From JAFCBV01 sp965370715 (GTDB lineage Archaea; EX4484-52; B79-G9), in the NCBI GenBank assembly GCA_965370715.1, contig CBDUVQ010000065.1, forward strand, positions 1 through 5,189: a stretch of 5,189 nt of DNA, given 5' to 3'. The notes under the pieces are model-generated. The model saw only the letters and a program-made list of their open reading frames with translations, did no database searches and was not told the origin of the DNA. A program made the position numbers and the translations under genes. This document shows, piece by piece, positions 1 to 5,189 of this stretch. Position 1 is the first letter of the stretch; each line of letters starts with the position of its first letter.

Positions 1-1128
1 CATCTTCTCAAAGAACCCTCTATTCACTTCTGCCTTTCCATCAGCCTTAAGAATTTCAGCTATGTCCTGCTCGCTCTTTCCTTTGCCTGAGGGTATATCA
101 ACAGTCACTTTTACGAGAAGGTCGCCTGTCTGGCTTGAGTGTATTTGAGGCATTCCCTGCCCCTTGAGACGAAAGACTGTATGGCTCTGCGTACCGGCAG
201 GTATTTTCATGTCCGCTTTACCGGAAATTGTGGGAACACTGACCTGCCCGCCGAAAATCGCCATTGAAATAGGTATTGTTATTTTGCAAAAAAGGTCATT
301 TCCGTGGCGCTCGAATATTTCGTGCGCCTTTACATTCAGTGCAACATAAAGGTCTCCTGACTCGCCGCCTTTGATGCCTGAGTCTCCTTCTCCTGAAACC
401 TTGAGGTACATCCCGTTTTCAGTGCCCTTTGGAATCGTGACTTCTATTGCGCGCTCCACCCTTAGCCGCCCTGCGCCCCTGCATTCGCTGCATATCTTTT
501 TTGGAATTTCGCCCTCGCCATGGCATTCAGGGCAGGTTGCAACACTCACCATCTGGCCAAACAGGCTGTTTCGAACCTGGCGTATCTCGCCTGCGCCGTT
601 GCAGCGCACGCATTTTTTCACGCCTTCTTTCCTGTCAGCGCCGCTTCCCTTACAGGCCTTGCACTGCATGAAACGAGGTACCTTTATTTTCTTTTTAGCC
701 ACGCCTTTGAAAGCTTCCTCAAGAGTCATCTCCATGTCATAGCGCAGGTCAGAGCCATCCCTTGCAGCGCTCCTTTTCCTCTCGCGCCCGCCTGAGAAAA
801 CATTAAATATATCCCCGAAATTTGAGAAGAGGTCGTCAAATGATGAAAAACCGCCGCCAAATCCCTGAAAGCCCCCTGCACCTGCGCCTCCGGCACCATG
901 ACCGAATGCTGCGTGGCCGAACTGATCGTACTGCGCGCGCTTTTCCGGGTCGCGCAATACTTCGAATGCCTCGTTGACTTCTTTGAACTTGTCCTCGGAT
1001 TCCTTGTTGTCCGGATTGACATCAGGATGGTATTTTCTTGCCATGTGGCGGAAAGCCTTTTTTAGGTCTGCGTCACTTGCATCTTTTGATACTCCGAGAG
1101 TTTCGTAGTAGTCGTGTTTTTTTGTCAT
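1..1128 (-). CDS. dnaJ: Type I (class A) DnaJ / Hsp40 co-chaperone, 3' end cut by window edge
   Basis: J-domain co-chaperone that delivers unfolded clients to DnaK (Hsp70) and stimulates its ATPase in the cytoplasm. The 376 codons in the window read without a stop and contain the full class A layout. The J domain is at about residues 5-70, with the HPD triad at 34-36 (YHPDVNP). A Gly/Phe-rich linker at about 71-115 contains a DIF motif at 106-108. The four CxxCxGxG zinc motifs start at C156, C173, C199 and C213, and all eight Cys are present. The two C-terminal substrate-binding beta domains follow, to about residue 350. Family members are usually about 370-390 aa, so only a short tail should lie beyond position 1. 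The start is the ATG just before the J domain, with GGTG five bases upstream. The gene follows herA by 15 bases, so it is probably in the same transcript. No dnaK or grpE lies in the window; if the order is conserved they would lie elsewhere. Archaeal DnaKJ systems are generally regarded as acquired from bacteria. The family call is very secure. Confidence 0.97.
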   Translation of the reverse strand, partial: MTKKHDYYETLGVSKDASDADLKKAFRHMARKYHPDVNPDNKESEDKFKEVNEAFEVLRDPEKRAQYDQFGHAAFGHGAGGAGAGGFQGFGGGFSSFDDLFSNFGDIFNVFSGGRERKRSAARDGSDLRYDMEMTLEEAFKGVAKKKIKVPRFMQCKACKGSGADRKEGVKKCVRCNGAGEIRQVRNSLFGQMVSVATCPECHGEGEIPKKICSECRGAGRLRVERAIEVTIPKGTENGMYLKVSGEGDSGIKGGESGDLYVALNVKAHEIFERHGNDLFCKITIPISMAIFGGQVSVPTISGKADMKIPAGTQSHTVFRLKGQGMPQIHSSQTGDLLVKVTVDIPSGKGKSEQDIAEILKADGKAEVNRGFFEKM

Positions 1129-1133
1129 AAATA

Positions 1134-1137
1134 CACC
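1134..1137 (-). promoter_or_regulatory. Ribosome-binding site of dnaJ (GGTG)
   Basis: GGTG on the minus strand lies five bases before the dnaJ ATG, inside the 15-base spacer after the herA stop codon. GGTG complements the 3' end of archaeal 16S rRNA. It supports the chosen dnaJ start and translation from a joint herA-dnaJ message. It is the only clear Shine-Dalgarno-like site in the window; the other genes show none of comparable quality. Confidence 0.6.
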
Positions 1138-1143
1138 AATAGT

Positions 1144-3009
1144 TTATCCTGCGTCCCTGACTGTGCCTGTGACCCCGTCAATCATCACATTCTGCCCGAC
1201 AAAATACGGGTAGTATGCCTCTTTTACTAACGCGCTCTTTCCGAACACAGCAGATGCTGTCCCGGCAATATCTTTTTTCAATACCTTGAACTGCAACATT
1301 TCGCCGTCTACTGCAACCATTTTAGTTGGATATTCACTTTTTGCAGCATCTTTCATTGAGTTAAGGCTTGCTGCATTGACCTCTGAAAACTCAACAGGCG
1401 CGCCTGCAAGCCAGCCCTTTTCATGGCGCATTAGCCTTCCTTTTATGCCGTCAATAATAAAGCTCTCGCCTGCTGACTCAATAAGCCAGATAGGATAATA
1501 GACTTTTTTAATCTTGCCGTGTTTTTTGAATGCTGCCTGCTCAAGGCAGTCAAATGAAAGTATTGTTTCAACCTCCTTTTTCTGGTCCATGACAGAAACA
1601 GTTACCCCGCCGTGCTTTGTGCGCTTGACACGCACGTTCACAAAAAGCGGCACCTCTCGCCCAAGCATGAGTGCGGTTCCTGTGGAAAGGTTTCGTATCT
1701 CCTTTTCAACGCTCTTGTTTATGCCCTCAGCATAAGCTATTGCCTTGAGGTCATTCGGATTTGTTACACGAAGTATTACCTGTGTGTTGCACTGCGACAG
1801 GATATTCTTGTCAACGCGCGCAGGCCTCTGCGAAACTATGCACAAGCCAAAACCGAACTTTCTCCCCTCACTTGCAACAGTGCGCAGTATCTTTGAAGAC
1901 ATGCGAACCTCTTTTTCAGGGCAGAAATTGTGCGCTTCCTCAACGATGAGAAAAAGCGGTGGAACGCGCCCTATTTTTCTCTGCTCAAAAAGCTTTTCAA
2001 CAAGGCGGTGCACCACGACCTGCTGTATTTCAGGAGATGCTCCCCTAAGATTTATTATTGAAGCTGTGCCTGCCTTGACAATATCTTTAAGTGGGGTCGG
2101 GTCATCGGTAAAAAGATTTGTCGCCCGGACAACCTCAAGCATATTTATGACAGTCCACTTGGATGCGCCTTCCATTGCGCCTACAATATCTATTATGTCA
2201 ACGAGATTGTACTCGCCCTTTCTTTTTGCCTCAAGCACTGCTGCATAAAGGACGCCCATCTGTGATGCGCTTGCCTTTGCCGGAAAAAGTGATGCTATCT
2301 CATTTGCCTCGAGGTTCTTGTCAGAAAATGCAATCTGCTCTGCTCCGGGATTCACTCTTGAGTCTGTGCTGTACTCGCGCACTTTATACGCTTTCGGGCT
2401 TATGCCAAACTCCTGCATTTTTTCTATCTCTTTAGGGTTCTGGTTTTCCGCGCCAAGTGAAACATATTCGCCGTGTGAGTCTATGACAACAACAGGGATT
2501 TTTTTCTCAAGAAGCTCCTCAACAATCACGCCGGTCACATAAGACTTTCCACTGCCTGTTTGCGCAAGGACACATAGGTGCTTTGACACAAGCTCTCCGG
2601 CATCAACAAATACAGAAACATCTTTGTTTGCATCAAGTTTTCCAAGATAAAGGCCGCCTTTCGGAAGGTCAAGAGTTTCCTGTATGAGCTTTTTGTCTGC
2701 GCTGTACACCAAAGACGACGGCTTTACAGGAGTCTTAAGGCCTGAAAGGTTTCCTCCTTTTCGCACGCCGATAATAGCACAGTTCGCAATTGTCTTTCCG
2801 TCAGGATGTGACTCTACACCGTCAATCTGGGAAAGTATCCAAGTATCCTCGGTTCCTTTTATTGCGACAAAGTCCAGGTTCTTTATATCCTTGTAAGCCC
2901 GAAATCCAAATGATTTTGTGCCTGCTTTCCCGAATACTTCGCCTATTAGAATAGTATCACCGATATATTTTTGCTGCGCATTTTTAAAATATGATGTCTT
3001 AGAACGCAT
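1144..3009 (-). CDS. herA: HerA-family hexameric ATPase / DNA helicase with C-terminal extension
   Basis: Member of the HerA/FtsK superfamily of ring ATPases (COG0433). HerA translocates on double-stranded DNA and in archaea works with the NurA nuclease in end resection. The 621-aa protein has an N-terminal HAS-barrel-like beta domain (about 15-100, starting near IGEVFG). Walker A is at 148-156 (AQTGSGKS, Lys155). Walker B is at 351-362 (PLFLIVEEAHNF, Glu357/Glu358). The EGRKFGFG segment with Arg383 (381-388) fits an arginine finger, and the IVSQRP (391-396) and SQCNTQ (405-410) motifs follow. The ATPase core ends near 470. The remaining 150 residues contain two related YYP...IDG motifs, at about 503-526 and 598-618. 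The start is fixed: an in-frame TAG lies two codons before the ATG and no other Met is near. No ribosome-binding site precedes it, and a palindrome covers the start codon. NurA is not adjacent, so a role in resection is inferred from the family only. A related HerA-like ATPase with another partner is possible. Confidence 0.9.
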   Translation of the reverse strand: MRSKTSYFKNAQQKYIGDTILIGEVFGKAGTKSFGFRAYKDIKNLDFVAIKGTEDTWILSQIDGVESHPDGKTIANCAIIGVRKGGNLSGLKTPVKPSSLVYSADKKLIQETLDLPKGGLYLGKLDANKDVSVFVDAGELVSKHLCVLAQTGSGKSYVTGVIVEELLEKKIPVVVIDSHGEYVSLGAENQNPKEIEKMQEFGISPKAYKVREYSTDSRVNPGAEQIAFSDKNLEANEIASLFPAKASASQMGVLYAAVLEAKRKGEYNLVDIIDIVGAMEGASKWTVINMLEVVRATNLFTDDPTPLKDIVKAGTASIINLRGASPEIQQVVVHRLVEKLFEQRKIGRVPPLFLIVEEAHNFCPEKEVRMSSKILRTVASEGRKFGFGLCIVSQRPARVDKNILSQCNTQVILRVTNPNDLKAIAYAEGINKSVEKEIRNLSTGTALMLGREVPLFVNVRVKRTKHGGVTVSVMDQKKEVETILSFDCLEQAAFKKHGKIKKVYYPIWLIESAGESFIIDGIKGRLMRHEKGWLAGAPVEFSEVNAASLNSMKDAAKSEYPTKMVAVDGEMLQFKVLKKDIAGTASAVFGKSALVKEAYYPYFVGQNVMIDGVTGTVRDAG

Positions 3010-3019
3010 AGGCTATGCG
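3005..3019. repeat. 15-bp palindrome over the herA start codon
   Basis: CGCATAGGCTATGCG has perfect 7-bp arms around a central G. The herA start codon (3007-3009 on the minus strand) lies in one arm. As RNA it could form a 6-bp stem with a 3-base loop that hides the AUG. As DNA it could be a dyad operator. Either role is inference, and chance is not excluded because part of it is coding sequence. Confidence 0.6.
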
Positions 3020-3024
3020 AATTT

Positions 3025-3036
3025 GTTGCTTGCAAC
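3025..3036. repeat. 12-bp inverted repeat upstream of herA
   Basis: GTTGC-TT-GCAAC is a perfect 5-bp inverted repeat with a two-base spacer. It is placed between the start-codon palindrome and a larger hairpin, and shares its last bases with the latter. It is too tight to form an RNA hairpin without losing a base pair, so it would work better as a DNA dyad. Function unknown. Confidence 0.5.
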
Positions 3037-3062
3037 GATTCGAAGGCGCGTTAGCGAATCGT
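3035..3062. repeat. 8-bp-arm inverted repeat (ACGATTCG / CGAATCGT) upstream of herA
   Basis: ACGATTCG (3035-3042) pairs perfectly with CGAATCGT (3055-3062) across a 12-base loop. Read on the minus strand, the distal arm is preceded by a second ACGAT copy (3063-3067), so an alternative AACGAT/ATCGTT pairing is also possible. There is no T-run after it in the direction of transcription, so it does not look like an intrinsic terminator. It lies in the probable 5' region of herA and could be a regulatory stem or protein-binding site. Confidence 0.55.
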
Positions 3063-3154
3063 ATCGTTCGTGTTAATTCCCTTTCACAAACTGAACTGAT
3101 AGGTTGCAGCCTCAAAGAGGTAAAGAAATCGAGAAATGACGATTATTAGAAGCA

Positions 3155-3559
3155 TTATACATCCTCCAGAACCTTAAAGTTCCATTTATTCCTACATGGA
3201 ATACCAGCAGATTCTGCGACCTTAATAGCTTCACTTGTTCCGGATATCGCCAAGAATTTTACGGTTCCGCCTTCAACAAGTTCTTTCACATGCTGATATA
3301 TTTTTGATGCTGGCTCATAAGTCTCTTCACCAGGACAACCTTGATTTATTTCCATCAAATAGAGATCAAAATGGTTTTTTGGAACTGTGGCAGATGAGCT
3401 TTCGGGAGGAATTCCCATTTCTTTGAGCATGTCGTCAACAGATGTTACAATCGTTACATCATATTTGCGGAATTCTAATAAGTCAACCATAGATTCAAAA
3501 TATTCTACACTGGAATGATAATTGCCATGTGCTCCTAACAATGCTTTTTTCACATCCAT
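3155..3559 (-). CDS. Small protein resembling a degenerate response-regulator receiver domain
   Basis: A 134-aa single-domain protein with no signal peptide or membrane segment. Its alternating beta/alpha pattern resembles a CheY-like receiver fold: KKALLGA (4-10) as strand 1, DVTIVTS (34-40) as strand 2, FDLYLMEIN (64-72) as strand 3, VKFLAISGT (100-108) as strand 4, then AIKVAESAGI and NKWNF (124-128). The last resembles the KPF loop, with Lys125 in the conserved Lys position. At the phospho-acceptor position, where DLxLMDIN is usual, it has Glu70. The acidic pair after strand 1 is replaced by Ala-His (10-11). If the fold is right it cannot be phosphorylated normally and may be a constitutive or phosphorylation-independent partner. 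A longer reading from a TTG at 3631 is possible, but the TATA box at 3581-3590 lies inside it, so I use the ATG at 3559. Leucine codon use differs from herA (6 of 10 are TTA/TTG). No kinase or output domain is adjacent. The gene is surely real; the fold is inferred. Confidence 0.8.
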   Translation of the reverse strand: MDVKKALLGAHGNYHSSVEYFESMVDLLEFRKYDVTIVTSVDDMLKEMGIPPESSSATVPKNHFDLYLMEINQGCPGEETYEPASKIYQHVKELVEGGTVKFLAISGTSEAIKVAESAGIPCRNKWNFKVLEDV

Positions 3560-3580
3560 ACAAAGAAATATACAGAAAAA

Positions 3581-3590
3581 TTTATATATT
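3581..3590 (-). promoter_or_regulatory. TATA box of the receiver-like gene; leaderless start
   Basis: AATATATAAA on the minus strand is a close match to the archaeal TATA box. Its centre is 26-27 bases before the ATG at 3559, the standard distance from TATA box to transcription start. This predicts a transcript starting at or within a base or two of the ATG. It also argues against the upstream TTG start. The purine-rich AGCACA just upstream could be a BRE, but this is weak. Confidence 0.7.
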
Positions 3591-3626
3591 TGTGCTATCT
3601 GTTTGTAGTAACGTCCGTCGCCCTTT

Positions 3627-3636
3627 CTCAATTGAG
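3627..3636. terminator. Possible terminator region after the DUF354 gene (10-bp palindrome)
   Basis: CTCAATTGAG is a perfect palindrome 11 bases beyond the stop codon of the glycosyltransferase-like gene. A TTTT lies between the two on the minus strand (3643-3646). Position suits a 3'-end element, but the palindrome cannot form a stable short-loop hairpin and archaeal terminators are mainly T-runs, so this is tentative. The downstream gene has its own promoter, so transcription may end in this gap. Confidence 0.25.
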
Positions 3637-3647
3637 CTTAACAAAAT

Positions 3648-4646
3648 CTATTTTAGAATTGCGTCCATAATACCTTTTCTGCCATTTAAGATTCGGGTTT
3701 TCCTTCTTTTTGATGAGATCAAGCCATCAACGTCTGCTACTGAAACAGAATCGGCATGCTTCATAAGCCCTTTTTCAATAAGCCACTTGTCTGATGCGAG
3801 AAGCCCGCCCTTGTATAGAGACACCACCGGAATACCAAGCACTGCTGCCTCGCGGTTCATTGTGCCGCCTGCGCCGACAACAGCATCTGCAAAAGCCATA
3901 ATGGATGGGGCATCAAGTGCCTCTTCTGCAACTGTAATTTTTTTCCCGAACGCTTTTTTGAATTCATCCCTTTGTTTATTGTCGCGCGGAATAACAACAA
4001 CCTGCCATGTTTTCTTTTTTTCAATAATCTCTTTTATCAACGGATAAAGCACGTTTTTGCCTTCAGAATAATATGCTGCGGAATACGGCTCAGGGCGCAT
4101 GACAAGTATTTTCTTTTTTTGCAAAAGGCCGAGTTTCCGGATAATTTTCTTGTCAGGCTTAAAGCCGGAAAGGTAAACCGCCTCTTTTATTCCGGGATAT
4201 TTTTTGAGTTTCCTGAAAAACATACTTTCCTGCGTTACCGCTTCAGGGCATAGAACTTTTGTCGCAAAAGGTATTGCAAGAATGTTCTGAAAAAAGGCTT
4301 TTTCATTGTCAAAAATGTAGATGCGCTTTTTCACGCCAAGAAAGAATGCTGCAATTATGCCGTAAAAGGACTGATGAACAACGCAGGCATCTATTTTTTC
4401 TCTTCTGAGAAATCTTATCAAAGAAAGTATGCGCACTGGCACATAAAGCGCCTTCTTGATTAGGGACGCGCCTGCGTGCTTTCCGACAACAGTGCTTTTC
4501 ATGCTGTGAAGCTTAAGAAGCCCTGTTGTCTGGGAGTGCTCGCGCGATGTTATGAGTACCTTGTGGCCTTTCTTTTCAAGTTTCCGAACAATTGGGGCAA
4601 AAAAAAGTACATGGGGAGAATTTGTTATGTCAAGCCAGATGCGCAT
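3648..4646 (-). CDS. DUF354 (COG1817) family GT-B-like glycosyltransferase
   Basis: A 332-aa protein that fits the DUF354 family, which has a GT-B fold related to UDP-GlcNAc 2-epimerase and MurG-type transferases. The N-terminal MRIWLDITNSPHVLFFAP (1-18) is the family signature and the start of the first Rossmann domain. The second domain contains LVMRPEP (181-187), VVVIPRD (216-222) and the nucleotide-sugar-type loop GAGGTMNREAAVLGIPVVS (258-276). There is no signal peptide. A hydrophobic patch at about 94-104 (YGIIAAFFLGV) could contact the membrane but is not a clear transmembrane helix. The length is normal for the family. The ATG at 4646 is right at the signature, and a TATA-like element about 25 bases upstream predicts a leaderless message. 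The substrate is unknown. The divergent methyltransferase next door suggests glycan or glycolipid synthesis, but that is inference. Confidence 0.88.
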   Translation of the reverse strand: MRIWLDITNSPHVLFFAPIVRKLEKKGHKVLITSREHSQTTGLLKLHSMKSTVVGKHAGASLIKKALYVPVRILSLIRFLRREKIDACVVHQSFYGIIAAFFLGVKKRIYIFDNEKAFFQNILAIPFATKVLCPEAVTQESMFFRKLKKYPGIKEAVYLSGFKPDKKIIRKLGLLQKKKILVMRPEPYSAAYYSEGKNVLYPLIKEIIEKKKTWQVVVIPRDNKQRDEFKKAFGKKITVAEEALDAPSIMAFADAVVGAGGTMNREAAVLGIPVVSLYKGGLLASDKWLIEKGLMKHADSVSVADVDGLISSKRRKTRILNGRKGIMDAILK

Positions 4647-4667
4647 ATAAGACTTATTAAAACAATG

Positions 4668-4677
4668 TATTAAATAT
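4668..4677. promoter_or_regulatory. Shared divergent TATA-like element (TATTAAATAT)
   Basis: This A/T block lies in the 54-bp spacer between two divergent genes. Read on the minus strand it gives ATATTTAATA, with TTTAATA centred about 25 bases before the DUF354 ATG (4646). Read on the plus strand, TATTAAATAT is centred 28-29 bases before the methyltransferase ATG (4701). One near-symmetric element could therefore set both transcription starts, each close to a leaderless ATG. GGCGG at 4686-4690 is too far from the plus-strand ATG (10 bases) to be a convincing ribosome-binding site. Confidence 0.5.
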
Positions 4678-4700
4678 GTTTTTTAGGCGGACAAGATATT

Positions 4701-5189
4701 ATGAATGACGTATATTCTCGCGATGGAAATCAAAATTTAAAAACTGTTGAAAATGCAGACAAGTTTACTGACTGGATGTACTCAGAAGTAAAGCCATATC
4801 TTCGCAAAAACATACTTGAAATCGGAAGCGGCATAGGCACATACTCAGAGAAAATTGCCTGTGATTTTAAAGACAGTAAAATAACCGTTTCCGATATAGA
4901 TAGAAACTACGTCGCTGGCTTAAAGAAAAAATTTCAGGGCAACAGAAATGTCAACTGCATAAAACTAAATCTTGAAAACCCTTCTGACTTCAAAAAGATT
5001 AAGCATAAAGTGGACTCTGCGATTGCGCTAAATGTTATCGAACATATTGAAGACGATGTTGCGGCACTAAATAACATGTATTCTCTTTTGGAAAAAAATT
5101 CCCGATTCATTGTTCTTGTCCCTGCGCATAAATTTTTGTACAACTGCTTGGATGAGTCACTTGGGCATCACAGACGATATACAAAAGAA
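4701..5189 (+). CDS. Class I SAM-dependent methyltransferase, 3' end cut by window edge
   Basis: The first 163 codons are in the window with no stop. Motif I of the SAM-binding Rossmann fold is ILEIGSGIGTYS at 38-49. The acidic residue after strand 2 is in TVSDID (62-67). The post-motif II segment is ALNVIEHIEDD at 109-119, followed by strand 5 (FIVLVPAH, 136-143). FLYNCLDESLGHHRRYTKE (145-163) resembles the LYG-LDE-LGHxRRY segment of UbiE/UbiG-like methyltransferases that are often encoded with glycosyltransferases in surface-glycan loci. The family is usually about 220-260 aa, so perhaps a third is missing. The ATG at 4701 is favoured by the A/T promoter element about 28 bases upstream. The substrate cannot be told from the sequence; a sugar, lipid or glycan carboxyl/hydroxyl group is plausible from the neighbouring DUF354 gene. 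Leucine codons (TTA, TTG and CTA 8 of 14) lean more to A/T than in herA. Confidence 0.9.
   Translation, partial: MNDVYSRDGNQNLKTVENADKFTDWMYSEVKPYLRKNILEIGSGIGTYSEKIACDFKDSKITVSDIDRNYVAGLKKKFQGNRNVNCIKLNLENPSDFKKIKHKVDSAIALNVIEHIEDDVAALNNMYSLLEKNSRFIVLVPAHKFLYNCLDESLGHHRRYTKE

Larger units (their letters stand above)
3010..3154. other. Intergenic region between receiver-like gene and herA
   Basis: This 145-bp stretch holds no credible ORF or tRNA. The part next to herA holds the three inverted repeats listed separately. The part after the receiver-like stop codon is pyrimidine-rich on the minus strand (about 3120-3145, TTTCTCGATTTCTTT), which could serve as a weak archaeal terminator. A short CCTC-AAA-GAGG inverted repeat lies at 3110-3120. 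No convincing TATA box sits at the expected 25-30 bases before the herA ATG. A weak AATTAACA lies about 65 bases upstream, so herA may have a leader of about 40 bases that includes the repeats, or may be read through from upstream. Confidence 0.5.

Noticed and set aside
726..1022. 98-codon minus-strand ORF
   Set aside because: It overlaps dnaJ in another frame. The dnaJ frame carries the J domain and zinc motifs, while this ORF has low-complexity Ser/Thr/Arg content without a recognisable fold.
1745..2248. 167-codon plus-strand ORF opposite herA
   Set aside because: It is antisense to the ATPase core, including Walker B. Its composition is rich in Ser, Thr and Cys as expected of a mirror frame, and it has no start signal.
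3020..3062. tRNA or tRNA remnant, because TTCGAATC resembles a T-loop
   Set aside because: The flanking bases do not form a T-stem, and no anticodon or D arm or acceptor stem can be drawn on either strand.
3005..3068. CRISPR array or mobile-element end
   Set aside because: The repeats are short inverted pairs of different sequence, not regularly spaced direct repeats. There is no transposase and no target-site duplication.
3560..3631. N-terminal extension of the receiver-like protein from a TTG start
   Set aside because: It would translate through the TATA box and adds 24 residues unlike a receiver start. The ATG at 3559 sits at the correct leaderless distance.
1144..3631. HerA-based antiviral defence island
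   Set aside because: Some HerA-like ATPases pair with SIR2 or DUF4297 nucleases in defence, but no nuclease, SIR2 or other effector gene is present. The neighbours are a small receiver-like protein and DnaJ.
3529..4047. 172-codon plus-strand ORF across the receiver-like promoter and DUF354 gene
   Set aside because: It is antisense to two supported genes and passes through the TATA box and spacer. The strong DUF354 motif GAGGTMNREAA is on the opposite strand.

Overview
The window looks archaeal. The genes read without frameshifts. Two, possibly three, start about 25-30 bases from an A/T-rich TATA-like element with no room for a leader. One internal operon gene has a short GGTG ribosome-binding site. 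The HerA-type ATPase and the DUF354 glycosyltransferase-like protein are both common in archaea. I cannot name the lineage: a euryarchaeal or DPANN-type genome would fit, but nothing here decides it.

Four genes lie on the minus strand, read from right to left. They are a DUF354 (COG1817) GT-B-like protein (4646-3648), a small protein resembling a degenerate response-regulator receiver domain (3559-3155), a HerA-family hexameric ATPase/helicase with a C-terminal extension (3009-1144), and a type I DnaJ (Hsp40) co-chaperone (1128 to beyond position 1). A fifth gene, a class I SAM-dependent methyltransferase, runs divergently on the plus strand from 4701 and is cut by the right edge.

herA and dnaJ are 15 bases apart and probably co-transcribed. 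The receiver-like gene has its own clear TATA box (3581-3590), which places its start at 3559 with a leaderless transcript. The glycosyltransferase-like and methyltransferase genes diverge from a 54-bp spacer that holds one A/T element suitably placed for both. Together they suggest the edge of a surface-glycan or glycolipid locus. The 145-bp gap between the receiver-like gene and herA contains three adjacent inverted repeats, one of which covers the herA start codon.

I see no complete new system here. The points most worth a second look are the pseudo-receiver with Glu at the phospho-acceptor position, the inverted-repeat cluster at the herA start, the paired YYP motifs in the HerA extension, and the shared divergent promoter.
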